Assembly: GCF_001297125.1 (NCBI RefSeq)
Contig: NZ_LHPC01000039.1
Location: 62,001-126,000 of the forward strand
Direction of reading: 5' to 3'
Source: Pseudomonas sp. RIT-PI-q
GTDB taxonomy: Bacteria; Pseudomonadota; Gammaproteobacteria; Pseudomonadales; Pseudomonadaceae
Length of the DNA: 64,000 nt
Below are positions 27,384-35,607 of the stretch, in pieces; position 1 is the stretch's first letter, and each line of letters starts with the position of its first letter. Made by a program: the position numbers and the translations under genes. The notes beneath the pieces are model-generated. The model searched no databases. It saw only the letters and a list, made by a program, of their open reading frames with translations, and was not told where the DNA came from.

Positions 27384-28223
27384 ATGAATCTACCCATTCC
27401 CACTGCCCTGTTTACCCCTAGCTGGCACGCCGAGCTGGAACTCGGCTACGCGCGTTTCGGCGACAGCACGCGCCCGGTCCTGCGCCGGCATAAAGGCCCG
27501 CTGCGGGTGCAGAAGCACCTGTATGCCGAAGGCCCTGAAGTCTGCCAACACATCATCGTGCATCCGCCGGGCGGGATTGCCGGCGGTGATCGGCTGGACA
27601 TCTCGGCCAGCGTCGGCTGCGATGCCTGGGCACAAATCACCAGCCCTGGCGCGGCCAAGTGGTATCGCGCCGCCGGCCCCGCTTATCAGCAGCTGACCTT
27701 GAAAGTAGCGGCCGGTGCGACACTGGAATGGCTGCCACAAGAGACGATCATTTTCAGTAGCGCCCAGGCTGAACTCAGTACGTCCATCGACCTTGAAGGC
27801 GATGCCCGGCTGTTCTATTGGGACGTCGTGGCGCTGGGTCGCCCGGCCAGCGGCGAGCGTTTCGACCTCGGGCATTTCCAGGCGCAACTGAACATCCGCC
27901 GCGACGGCCAGTTGCTCTGGCACGAACGCCAGCGCATTGTCGGTGCTGATGGTTTGCTCGATTCGCCGATTGGCCTGGATGGGCAACCGGTGTTTGCGAC
28001 GTTGCTGATGACCGGGGAGATCGATAGCGATTTGCTGGAAATCTGCCGCTCGCTGCCCAATGACGTGCGCGGGGATTTGACCCAGTTGCCGGGGCTGTTG
28101 GTGGCTCGATGCCTGGCCAGTGAGGCGCTTTTGGCACGCGGCTGGCTAATTGATTTATGGCGATTGCTCCGGCCGGCGTTGCTCGGCCGAGGAGCCGTGC
28201 CCCCCAGAATATGGAGCACCTGA
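27384..28223 (+). CDS. ureD: Urease accessory protein UreD
   Basis: Scaffold protein that, with UreF and UreG, loads nickel into apo-urease. It has 279 residues, the family length, with the UreD segments HPPGGIAGGDRLDI (about residues 54-67) and TSPGAAKWYRA. It is transcribed right behind urtE, linking uptake to hydrolysis. The C-terminus lies close to a REP that does not enter the frame. Confidence 0.93.
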   Translation: MNLPIPTALFTPSWHAELELGYARFGDSTRPVLRRHKGPLRVQKHLYAEGPEVCQHIIVHPPGGIAGGDRLDISASVGCDAWAQITSPGAAKWYRAAGPAYQQLTLKVAAGATLEWLPQETIIFSSAQAELSTSIDLEGDARLFYWDVVALGRPASGERFDLGHFQAQLNIRRDGQLLWHERQRIVGADGLLDSPIGLDGQPVFATLLMTGEIDSDLLEICRSLPNDVRGDLTQLPGLLVARCLASEALLARGWLIDLWRLLRPALLGRGAVPPRIWST

Positions 28224-28235
28224 ACACATCCCTCC

Positions 28236-28308
28236 GTAGGAGCGAGGCTTGCCCGCGAAGCTTTTGGCGGCCTCAAGGTCCCCTTCGCGGGCAAGCCACG
28301 CTCCTACA
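28236..28308. repeat. REP pair, family A (ureD-ureA)
   Basis: Inverted copies of GTAGGAGCGAGGCTTGCCCG; the right arm has one change (AAGCCACGC). The loop is almost the same as in the element at 26560. Confidence 0.9.
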
Positions 28309-28351
28309 CAGGTTGAGTGACCCTTTTAACTGCCGATTATGGATTCCAACG

Positions 28352-28654
28352 ATGGACCTGACCCCACGCGAAAAAGACAAGCTGCTGATCTTCACCGCCG
28401 GCCTCGTCGCCGAGCGGCGTTTGGCGCGCGGCGTGAAACTCAATTACCCGGAAGCCATGGCGTACATTTCCGCCGCGCTGCTCGAAGGCGCTCGTGACGG
28501 CCGGACCGTCGCCGAGTTGATGCACTTCGGCACCACCCTGCTCAGCCGCGAACAAGTGATGGAAGGTATCCCGGAAATGATCCCGGAGATCCAGGTCGAA
28601 GCGACGTTCCCCGACGGCACCAAACTGGTCACCGTTCACCAACCGATCGCCTGA
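28352..28654 (+). CDS. ureA: Urease subunit gamma UreA
   Basis: Smallest structural subunit of nickel urease, 100 residues exactly as in the family. It begins MDLTPREKDKLLIFTAGLVA and contains LNYPEAMAYISAALLEGARD. The ATG at 28352 fits the conserved N-terminus; longer upstream reading is REP sequence. It is separated from ureB by two acetyltransferase genes. Confidence 0.97.
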   Translation: MDLTPREKDKLLIFTAGLVAERRLARGVKLNYPEAMAYISAALLEGARDGRTVAELMHFGTTLLSREQVMEGIPEMIPEIQVEATFPDGTKLVTVHQPIA

Positions 28655-28663
28655 GGCCGCGCC

Positions 28664-29197
28664 ATGACATACGACATTCGCGATGCAGTGCACGCCGACC
28701 TGCCGGCGATCCGCGACATCTACAACGACGCCGTGCTCAACACCACGGCAATCTGGAACGAACAGGCCGTGGACCTCGGCAATCGCCAGGCCTGGTTCAG
28801 CGCCCGGCAAGCCCAGGGTTATCCGATTCTGGTGATCGTCGACGGCGACAACACTGTGCTGGGCTACGCTTCATTTGGTGACTGGCGGCCGTTCGACGGT
28901 TTCCGTCATACCGTCGAGCACTCGGTGTACGTGCGCAGCGACCAGCGCGGCAACGGTCTCGGCCCACAGCTGATGACCGCGCTGATCGAACGCGCCAAAC
29001 GCTGTGACAAGCACATAATGGTCGCCGCCATTGAAAGCGGTAATGCCGCGTCCATTCGCCTGCATGAACGGGCCGGTTTCGTCACCACCGGGCAGATGCC
29101 CCAAGTGGGCACCAAGTTTGGCCGCTGGCTGGACCTGACTTTCATGCAACTGACCCTCAATCCTGGCGCGGCGCCGCCGCCCGCCCACAAGGAGTAA
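28664..29197 (+). CDS. GNAT N-acetyltransferase (Pat/methionine sulfoximine type)
   Basis: A 177-residue acetyl-CoA-dependent acetyltransferase. It resembles phosphinothricin acetyltransferases and P. aeruginosa PA4866, which acetylates methionine sulfoximine and sulfone and occupies the same place between ureA and ureB. Visible features are IRDIYNDAVLNTTAIWNE near the N-terminus, the acetyl-CoA loop VRSDQRGNGLGPQLM (about residues 88-102) and LHERAGF. The role may be detoxification of glutamine-synthetase inhibitors, which would suit a nitrogen locus; that link is inference. It starts nine bases after ureA. Confidence 0.88.
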   Translation: MTYDIRDAVHADLPAIRDIYNDAVLNTTAIWNEQAVDLGNRQAWFSARQAQGYPILVIVDGDNTVLGYASFGDWRPFDGFRHTVEHSVYVRSDQRGNGLGPQLMTALIERAKRCDKHIMVAAIESGNAASIRLHERAGFVTTGQMPQVGTKFGRWLDLTFMQLTLNPGAAPPPAHKE

Positions 29198-29203
29198 CTC
29201 TCG

Positions 29204-29737
29204 ATGAACGCCGCCCAACTGCGACGCGTCAATATTGAAAGCTTTGCGCACTATCGTCAGGGTTTGATTGACCTGCTGCTCGACGCCGTCGGCTATGGCG
29301 CCAGCGTCGGGTTCATGGCCAATCTGGACGCGACCCAGGCCCGCGCCTATTTCGATGACGTTCAGGACAACCTGAACAAGGGCAACGTGCTGCTGTGGGT
29401 GGTGGTCAAGGACGAACAGGTACAGGCCAGCGTGCAACTGACCCTGTGCCAGAAGGCCAACGGCCTGAACCGCGCCGAAGTGCAGAAACTGCTGGTGCGT
29501 GAACACGCGCGTCGTCGTGGCCTGGGCCAACAGTTGATGAGTGCTTTGGAACAAGCCGCCCTCCAGCACAAGCGCGGCATGCTCTACCTCGACACCGAGG
29601 CCGGCTCCCCCGCCGAAGATTTCTACAAAGCCCTGGGCTACACCAAGGCCGGTGAACTCCCCGACTACGCCTGCGACCCGAGCGGCCAGTACAAACCGAC
29701 CGCCCTTTACTACAAGATTCTCCAAGGAGCCCATTGA
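29204..29737 (+). CDS. GNAT N-acetyltransferase, substrate unknown
   Basis: A second 177-residue GNAT protein, not obviously a copy of its neighbour. The acetyl-CoA-binding loop VREHARRRGLGQQLM is at about residues 98-112, and FYKALGYTKAGELPDYA at the C-terminal end is typical of small GNAT enzymes. The substrate cannot be read from the sequence. It starts six bases after the previous gene and its stop overlaps the ureB ATG, so it belongs to the urease operon. Confidence 0.88.
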   Translation: MNAAQLRRVNIESFAHYRQGLIDLLLDAVGYGASVGFMANLDATQARAYFDDVQDNLNKGNVLLWVVVKDEQVQASVQLTLCQKANGLNRAEVQKLLVREHARRRGLGQQLMSALEQAALQHKRGMLYLDTEAGSPAEDFYKALGYTKAGELPDYACDPSGQYKPTALYYKILQGAH

Positions 29738-30042
29738 TGATTCCCGGTGAATACCAGATCCAGCCCGGCGACATCGAACTCAACGTAGGCCGTCGCACCG
29801 TCAGTGTGAAGGTGGCCAACAGCGGCGACCGGCCGATCCAGGTCGGCTCGCATTACCACTTCTTTGAAACCAACGACGCCCTGCCCTCCGCCCGCGCCGC
29901 CGGCCGCGGCATGCGCCTGACCATCCCCGCCGGCACCGCCGTGCGCTTCGAACCGGGGCAGAGCCGCGAGGTCGAGCTGGTCGATCTGGCCGGGCATCGC
30001 CGGGTGTTTGGCTTTGCCGGGCGGATCATGGGCGACCTGTAA
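29737..30042 (+). CDS. ureB: Urease subunit beta UreB
   Basis: Structural subunit of urease, 101 residues. It begins MIPGEYQI and contains VGSHYHFFETN (about residues 37-47) and RLTIPAGTAVRFEPG, all family signatures. The ATG at 29737 lies eight bases after AAGGAG and overlaps the stop of the acetyltransferase gene; a TTG one codon upstream is less likely. A REP and 129 bases separate it from ureC. Confidence 0.96.
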   Translation: MIPGEYQIQPGDIELNVGRRTVSVKVANSGDRPIQVGSHYHFFETNDALPSARAAGRGMRLTIPAGTAVRFEPGQSREVELVDLAGHRRVFGFAGRIMGDL

Positions 30043-30067
30043 TTTATTCGCTGTCTGTACTGGCCTC

Positions 30068-30133
30068 TTCGCGGGCAAGCCTCGCTCCTACAGGGGAATT
30101 CGTCACCTTGTAGGAGCGAGGCTTGCCCGCGAA
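30068..30133. repeat. REP pair, family A (ureB-ureC)
   Basis: Two inverted copies in the opposite order to the earlier family A pairs (outer TTCGCGGGCAAGCCTCGCTC), with a spacer of about 18 bases. It ends 38 bases before the ureC ATG. Confidence 0.9.
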
Positions 30134-30171
30134 TGCGATCTCAAATCCAAACTAATTCTCAAGGCATGTAC

Positions 30172-31872
30172 ATGAAGATTTCCCGTCAAGCCTACGCCGA
30201 CATGTTCGGCCCCACCGTTGGCGACAAGGTCCGCCTGGCCGACACCGAACTGTGGATCGAAGTCGAAAAAGACTTCACCACCTACGGCGAAGAAGTGAAA
30301 TTCGGCGGCGGCAAAGTCATCCGCGATGGCCAGGGTCAAAGCCAGTTGCTGGCTGCCGAGGTCGTCGACACCCTGATCACCAACGCCCTGATCATCGACC
30401 ACTGGGGCATCGTCAAGGCCGACGTCGGCCTCAAGGACGGGCGCATCGCCGCCATCGGCAAGGCCGGTAATCCGGACATCCAGCCCAACGTGACCATCGC
30501 GGTCGGCGCCAGCACCGAAGTCATCGCCGGTGAAGGCATGATCCTCACCGCGGGCGGCATCGATACACACATCCACTTCATCTGCCCGCAGCAGATCGAA
30601 GAAGCGCTGATGAGCGGCGTCACCACCATGATCGGCGGCGGCACCGGCCCGGCCACCGGCACCAACGCCACCACCTGCACCTCCGGCCCATGGCACCTGG
30701 CGCGCATGCTCCAGGCCGCCGACGCGTTTCCGATGAACATCGGCTTCACCGGCAAGGGCAACGCCAGCCTGCCGGAACCGTTGATCGAACAGGTCAAGGC
30801 CGGCGCCATCGGCCTCAAGCTGCACGAAGACTGGGGCACCACCCCGGCGAGCATCGACAACTGCCTGACCGTGGCCGATCAGTACGACGTGCAAGTGGCA
30901 ATTCACACCGACACCCTCAACGAATCCGGCTTCGTCGAAACCACCCTCGCCGCCTTCAAGGGCCGCACCATCCACACCTATCACACCGAAGGCGCGGGCG
31001 GCGGGCATGCCCCGGACATCATCAAGGCCTGCGGTTTCGCCAACGTGCTGCCGAGCTCGACCAACCCGACCCGGCCATTCACCCGCAACACCATCGACGA
31101 ACACCTCGACATGCTGATGGTCTGCCACCACCTGGACCCGAGCATCGCCGAGGACGTGGCGTTTGCCGAAAGCCGCATCCGCCGCGAGACGATTGCCGCC
31201 GAAGACATCCTCCACGACCTCGGCGCGTTCTCGATGATCAGCTCCGACAGCCAGGCCATGGGCCGCGTCGGCGAAGTCATCACACGCACCTGGCAAACCG
31301 CCGACAAAATGAAAAAACAGCGCGGCCCGCTGCCTCAGGACGGCGAAGGCAACGACAACTTCCGCGCCAAACGCTACATCGCCAAGTACACCATCAACCC
31401 GGCAATCACCCACGGCATCAGCCATGAAGTGGGCTCGGTCGAAGTGGGTAAATGGGCTGATCTGGTGCTGTGGCGCCCAGCGTTTTTCGGGGTCAAACCG
31501 ACGTTGATTCTCAAGGGCGGCGCCATTGCCGCCAGCCTGATGGGCGACGCCAACGCCTCGATTCCAACGCCGCAACCGGTGCATTACCGCCCGATGTTCG
31601 CCAGCTACGGCGGCTCGCTGCACGCCACCAGCCTGACGTTTATCAGCCAGGCTGCACAGGAAGCGGGCTTGCCTGAAGCCCTCGGGTTGAAGAAGAAAAT
31701 AGCCGTGGTCAAAGGCTGCCGCGAGGTGCAGAAAACCGACCTGATCCACAATGATTACCTGCCGAACATCGATGTCGACCCGCAGACCTATCAGGTCAAG
31801 GCCGACGGTGTGTTGCTGTGGTGCGAACCGGCGGATGTGTTGCCGATGGCGCAGCGGTACTTCCTGTTCTGA
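30172..31872 (+). CDS. ureC: Urease subunit alpha UreC
   Basis: Catalytic subunit that hydrolyses urea to ammonia and carbamate with two nickel ions. It has 566 residues. The nickel ligands are in GGIDTHIHFICPQQ (about residues 131-144), the bridging carbamylated Lys is in GLKLHEDWG (Lys216), and the active-site flap has MVCHHLDPS with Cys318 and His319/His320. The ATG at 30172 follows AAGG and gives the standard N-terminus MKISRQAYADMFGPT. All key residues appear intact. Confidence 0.98.
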   Translation: MKISRQAYADMFGPTVGDKVRLADTELWIEVEKDFTTYGEEVKFGGGKVIRDGQGQSQLLAAEVVDTLITNALIIDHWGIVKADVGLKDGRIAAIGKAGNPDIQPNVTIAVGASTEVIAGEGMILTAGGIDTHIHFICPQQIEEALMSGVTTMIGGGTGPATGTNATTCTSGPWHLARMLQAADAFPMNIGFTGKGNASLPEPLIEQVKAGAIGLKLHEDWGTTPASIDNCLTVADQYDVQVAIHTDTLNESGFVETTLAAFKGRTIHTYHTEGAGGGHAPDIIKACGFANVLPSSTNPTRPFTRNTIDEHLDMLMVCHHLDPSIAEDVAFAESRIRRETIAAEDILHDLGAFSMISSDSQAMGRVGEVITRTWQTADKMKKQRGPLPQDGEGNDNFRAKRYIAKYTINPAITHGISHEVGSVEVGKWADLVLWRPAFFGVKPTLILKGGAIAASLMGDANASIPTPQPVHYRPMFASYGGSLHATSLTFISQAAQEAGLPEALGLKKKIAVVKGCREVQKTDLIHNDYLPNIDVDPQTYQVKADGVLLWCEPADVLPMAQRYFLF

Positions 31873-31887
31873 GCTGCGTCCGCCCCT

Positions 31888-32102
31888 GTAGCAGCTGTCG
31901 AGCCTGCGGGGCTGCGTCCGTCTCTGTAGCAGCTGTCGAGCCTGCGAGGCTGCGTTCGGCTGCGAAGCAGTCGTAAAACCTGAGAGCGAGGTGTATCTGA
32001 AACACCGCATTGTCTGATTTTACGACTGCTGCGCAGCCGAACGCAGCCTCGCAAGCTCGACAGCTGCTACAGGGCCGGACGCAGGCTTCGACAGCGGCTA
32101 CA
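31888..32102. repeat. Compound REP array, family C
   Basis: Two forward and two inverted copies of a TAGCAGCTGTCGAGCCTGCG-like unit, with the family C inner arms (GCAGTCGTAAAA / TTTTACGACTGC) between them. It looks like a family C pair at 18060 enlarged by tandem growth at both ends. It fills most of the 247-base gap between ureC and the DUF6124 gene. Confidence 0.85.
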
Positions 32103-32119
32103 GGGATCGCGTTTCGGCA

Positions 32120-32515
32120 TTACGCCGATCGGGTTTGTTGTTTGGCGAGTATTGCCGCCATTTCCGGTTCATCCAGATGATCCAGCGCCTTATCCACCAA
32201 CAAATGCACCCCATCAGCCATGCGGCTCAGCGCCAGGGCCACGGAGCGGCTTGAGCCTTGCACATGGTCGGCGAGGTTGGCGGCAATGGCACTGATGGAC
32301 AGCAGATCTTCCGAAGCGTTGGCCAGCAGTGATTCAGTGTTGACGTCCGTGCAGACGCTGAAGAGCTGGCCTTTGCGTTTCGGTGGTTTCTTTTCGCTGG
32401 GCGGGAAGTGATGGTCGAGGGCGCGCTCGGCGGCTTCGTGGAGCTTGTTGGAGTCGAGGGATTCGTAGGGCGAGGCCGGATCGGTGTCCGGTGGATTCGG
32501 TGTGTCTTTGAACAT
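32120..32515 (-). CDS. DUF6124 family protein
   Basis: A 131-residue protein of a family found mainly in Pseudomonas and of unknown function. The N-terminal part is rich in Pro, Asp and charged residues. The C-terminal part looks like a helical bundle (SVCTDVNTESLLANASEDLL through LALSRMADGVHLLVDKALD). No signal peptide or membrane helix is seen. The ATG at 32515 follows GGAG with nine-base spacing. The gene has an unusually long upstream region with inverted repeats, listed separately. Converges on ureC across a REP array. Confidence 0.8.
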   Translation of the reverse strand: MFKDTPNPPDTDPASPYESLDSNKLHEAAERALDHHFPPSEKKPPKRKGQLFSVCTDVNTESLLANASEDLLSISAIAANLADHVQGSSRSVALALSRMADGVHLLVDKALDHLDEPEMAAILAKQQTRSA

Positions 32516-32560
32516 AATTGAAACTCCGATGCTATTTGAAAAGGAGCCCTCATCCTCTCG

Positions 32561-32715
32561 CTACCAAACGAAGGGTGGCGGCCATACGAAGGTTGGTAGA
32601 CCGGGCATCGTAACCGGCGCCCCCGAAGGGACCCTGCGCATGGCCACCATAAAACACAGCCCCAAGACAGGGCCGAACAAGGTGACGCTACGCGTCGATG
32701 CAACAGGTCTACCAA
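32561..32715 (-). promoter_or_regulatory. Leader of the DUF6124 gene with competing inverted repeats
   Basis: On the minus strand the order is TTGGTAGACC (32715-32706), then GGTCTACCAA (32602-32593), then TTGGTAG (32567-32561), then the ribosome site and ATG at 32515. The middle segment can pair perfectly with the first (10 bp) or the third (7 bp), but not both. This is the geometry of an attenuator or riboswitch-like element. A frame starting near 32829 stays open through the leader and into the gene in another frame, so a leader peptide is possible. The remainder of 32516-33017 shows nothing else I can name. Confidence 0.45.
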
Positions 32716-33017
32716 ACCCGATCGCTGTTTTTCAGCGACACGGAAACGATATGCCCAGACACAAAGACGCACAAGCCAGCGGATTCTGGCGCAGCTGTAG
32801 GCAACGGCACAAGGTTTTGTAGCTTTCATCAAGTAACGTTGAGGCGGTTTAAACAAGCGCCGCCAAATAGCGTTTAATCCGCGAAGATGAACACCTATAC
32901 ACGATGAAACGTTGAAAAAATCGAGGAAGTATCCGACGGCATCAGCGGTCGTGTATTTCTCGCCAAAGGGGCTACTATTCGATTCGCTGTCCTTCGACTC
33001 AAGTTCAGGTAACCACC

Positions 33018-34148
33018 ATGCGTCTTTCCGAATTCATCGTGCAACAGGTTGATCGCATCGTCGATGAGTGGGAGCAGTTCGCCAAAACCATCACCCCCGC
33101 CGCCGAATCCATGGACCGCGCCGCGCTGCGCGACCACTCAAAATCGATTCTGCTGGCCGCTGCACGGGACATGAGCAAACCCCAGACCGCCAGCGAGCAA
33201 CTGGCCAAGGCCCGTGGCGAAGGCCCGGAAAAAACCCCGAGCCTGGACGAGGCCGGCGCCAGCCACGGTGAACTGCGCCATACCGTAGGGTTCGACCTGG
33301 TGCAGATGACCAGCGAATTCCGTCACCTGCGCGCCTGCGTGATTCGCCTGTGGGTCAACAGCCTCGAATCCCCGGACATGTCCTATTTCCAGGACATGAT
33401 CCGCTTCAATGAAGCCATCGACGAAGCCCTCGCCGAATCCACCGCCGCCTATGCCGAGCAGGTCAATCGCTCGCGGGACATCTTCCTGGCGATTCTCGGC
33501 CACGACCTGCGCGCCCCCCTGCAAGCGGTGAGCATGTCCACTGAAATGCTGATGCGCAAAACCACCCTCGAAGGCGACGCACTGATGTGTGCGAACCACA
33601 TCAAGCGCGGCACCCGGCACATGGCGATGATGGTCAGCGATTTGCTGGAATTGGTGCGCAGTCGCCTGGGCAAGAGCCTGCCGATCGAACCGGCCCCGAT
33701 GGACCTGGCCGAGGCGGCCCATGAGGCGATAGCCCGGGCCTGTGCCGGTCAACCGGAATGTGCTCCGACGCTTGATATCCAGGGTGATACTCGGGGGGTG
33801 TGGGACCCGCGAAGACTCGATCAGATGCTGCAGAACCTGATCGGCAACGCGTTGCAGCATGGCTCGAGCAAGCGCGAGGTCACCTTGACCCTCATGGGCG
33901 ATACCGACAGCGTTCGACTGACCGTGCACAACGACGGCATACCGATTCCGGCAGACGCTATCGCGACGATTTTCGATCCGCTGGTGCGCAGCGCCGACGA
34001 AGAACTGGGCGAACCCACCACGAGCCTCGGTTTGGGTTTGTTCATCGTCAAGGAAGTGGTCAACGCCCATCAAGGGACGATTGAAGTCAGTTCCAACGAA
34101 ACCGAAGGCACGATGTTCACAGTGGTGCTGCCCCGCAACGCCCTGTAG
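33018..34148 (+). CDS. Soluble sensor histidine kinase
   Basis: A 376-residue kinase without membrane segments. The N-terminal 140 residues form a helical RsbRD-like sensor region (FIVQQVDRIVDEWEQFAKTI, then AASHGELRHTVGFDLVQ written in part). The H-box FLAILGHDLRAPLQAV has the phospho-acceptor His162. The ATPase domain has the N-box QNLIGNALQHGS and the G-box SLGLGLFIVKE. No receiver domain or partner regulator lies next to it, so it is an orphan kinase here. Its TAG stop is the TAG of the adjoining REP element. Confidence 0.88.
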   Translation: MRLSEFIVQQVDRIVDEWEQFAKTITPAAESMDRAALRDHSKSILLAAARDMSKPQTASEQLAKARGEGPEKTPSLDEAGASHGELRHTVGFDLVQMTSEFRHLRACVIRLWVNSLESPDMSYFQDMIRFNEAIDEALAESTAAYAEQVNRSRDIFLAILGHDLRAPLQAVSMSTEMLMRKTTLEGDALMCANHIKRGTRHMAMMVSDLLELVRSRLGKSLPIEPAPMDLAEAAHEAIARACAGQPECAPTLDIQGDTRGVWDPRRLDQMLQNLIGNALQHGSSKREVTLTLMGDTDSVRLTVHNDGIPIPADAIATIFDPLVRSADEELGEPTTSLGLGLFIVKEVVNAHQGTIEVSSNETEGTMFTVVLPRNAL

Positions 34149-34270
34149 GAGCTGTCGAGTGAAACGAGGCTGCGATCTTTTGATCGTGACCTTCATCGGT
34201 ATCCCTGGCGCCAAACATCAAAAGCCAGATCAAAAGATCGCAGCCTCGTTGCACTCGGCAGCTCCTACAG
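34144..34270. repeat. REP pair, family D
   Basis: Inverted copies of GAGCTGTCGAGTGAAACGAG and GCTGCGATCTTTTGATC with a spacer of about 35 bases. The first GTAG supplies the stop codon of the histidine kinase. Confidence 0.9.
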
Positions 34271-34390
34271 GACGCGGTGTAGCTGTTTGTCGGTGGTCGA
34301 CCTATCAGTTCTGATAGTTCCCAATGCTAGGCTGATCGAGTAAAACTGGAGGCCTGATCATTCGAAGAATTCGATAGGGAAGGCCTCGTC

Positions 34391-35230
34391 ATGCCCCGTT
34401 CACAGGTTGATGATCGTCACGACTTGCGCCAGTCACGCACCGTATTGCTGGCAACCGATAAACAAAGCTCGGTCATCGCCAAACTCGCGGGGGATAAGCC
34501 TGGCGCCATCGCTTACACCGCCTACGGACAGCAGTCTGCGCAGCAGCAGGTTGTGGTTGGGCTGGGATTCAACGGTGAGCTGTGCGAAGCGCGTCTCGGC
34601 TGGTATTTGTTGGGCAATGGCTATCGTGCTTACAACCCGACATTGATGCGTTTTCATAGCCCGGACAGTTTGAGTCCGTTTGGGAAGGGGGGATTGAATG
34701 CGTATATGTATTGCGCGGGGGATCCGGTGAATTTTTCGGATCCGACAGGACATATGCTCAAGAGCCTAGTAAGCGCTCTTAAAATAAAACCGAACAAAGG
34801 TTTAACCAGTTCACCCAGCACGTCGAGCTTAAGCCCTCTCATTCCGAATGCCGCTAAAGCAATTCCATCTAAGACCGCCTACAAAACTATCCAAGCACAG
34901 ACCAAGGAGGTTCAAAAATACGAGGTTAAGGATATAGGGCCTTGGAAACGCACTGAAACACCTCCGCCAATTCCACCAAAGAAACAGCTGCCTCGTTTTA
35001 ATGACACAGGAGGACAGGTAAGCATCGCCAGCACAGCTTCCGATCAACCACCTATTGAAATCTGGCATAGCAGACCATTTGTATTCCCTGAACCGCCGCT
35101 CCCTGCCTCACGAGAACTTCCGGGTGGCCCTACGCGTTTTTACAGTTTCAGGAATGGCAACTTGAGCAGTGTGGAAAAAATATCAATGAGTGACATCCAA
35201 AAAAAAATCGAAGCCGCGAGAAAAAATTAG
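34391..35230 (+). CDS. Orphan RHS-repeat-associated core protein with variable C-terminus
   Basis: A 279-residue protein holding only the end of an RHS/YD-repeat shell: GYRAYNPTLMRFHSPDSLSP and NAYMYCAGDPVNFSDPTGH, ending at about residue 121. This is the conserved junction after which polymorphic toxin domains begin. The remaining 158 residues are Pro/Ser-rich (TPPPIPPKKQLP) with a charged C-terminus (DIQKKIEAARKN), and their DNA is more AT-rich than the neighbours. I do not recognise a toxin domain. No signal peptide, no long RHS gene and no obvious immunity gene are adjacent; the next gene, cbpM, is convergent. It may be a displaced toxin tip or a free-standing effector. Confidence 0.75.
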   Translation: MPRSQVDDRHDLRQSRTVLLATDKQSSVIAKLAGDKPGAIAYTAYGQQSAQQQVVVGLGFNGELCEARLGWYLLGNGYRAYNPTLMRFHSPDSLSPFGKGGLNAYMYCAGDPVNFSDPTGHMLKSLVSALKIKPNKGLTSSPSTSSLSPLIPNAAKAIPSKTAYKTIQAQTKEVQKYEVKDIGPWKRTETPPPIPPKKQLPRFNDTGGQVSIASTASDQPPIEIWHSRPFVFPEPPLPASRELPGGPTRFYSFRNGNLSSVEKISMSDIQKKIEAARKN

Positions 35231-35278
35231 GAATGTGGTCGTCAGCATTGACGACCGCGGTCCCCGCAAGCCCGATCC

Positions 35279-35584
35279 CTACTCCACCACCAACCGTCCC
35301 AAACGCTGCTTCAACATCCGGTTCTCCGCCCGCAGCTGCTGGACCTCTTCCAACAAGTCCAGCGCCAGCGCCACACCTTCCCACTCCAGTTCCAACTCCC
35401 GACGCAGCTTGGCGGCACGCTTGGCCAGCACCAGCTCATAGTCGGTGAACCGCCAATCCTTGGGCTGTGTGCCCTGAGGTTCGAGGATGCCGTGTTCGAC
35501 GATTTCGATCACGTAGACGTCCGACAGGTCGGTCGCCTCACAGAATTCTGCCATGTCCAGTTGAACGATCAGGGGGTTGCTCAT
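35279..35584 (-). CDS. cbpM: Chaperone modulator CbpM
   Basis: A 101-residue MerR-like helical protein that binds the J-domain of CbpA and inhibits it. The middle has WRFTDYELVLAKRAAKLRREL (in part, about residues 44-60), and the C-terminal coiled coil LLEEVQQLRAENRMLKQRL is evident. It lies 23 bases downstream of cbpA in the same operon, as in E. coli and other Pseudomonas. Confidence 0.92.
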   Translation of the reverse strand: MSNPLIVQLDMAEFCEATDLSDVYVIEIVEHGILEPQGTQPKDWRFTDYELVLAKRAAKLRRELELEWEGVALALDLLEEVQQLRAENRMLKQRLGRLVVE

Positions 35585-35607
35585 GATGGGCTACTCCGTC
35601 TCTGGGA

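Noticed and set aside
30103..32010. A 635-codon minus-strand frame across ureC
   Set aside because: Antisense to a complete urease alpha subunit and runs into REP sequence at both ends.
32484..32822. A plus-strand 112-codon frame across the DUF6124 leader
   Set aside because: It overlaps the leader and the 5' end of the DUF6124 gene in antisense and has no ribosome site. The region is better read as a structured leader, although a short peptide cannot be excluded.
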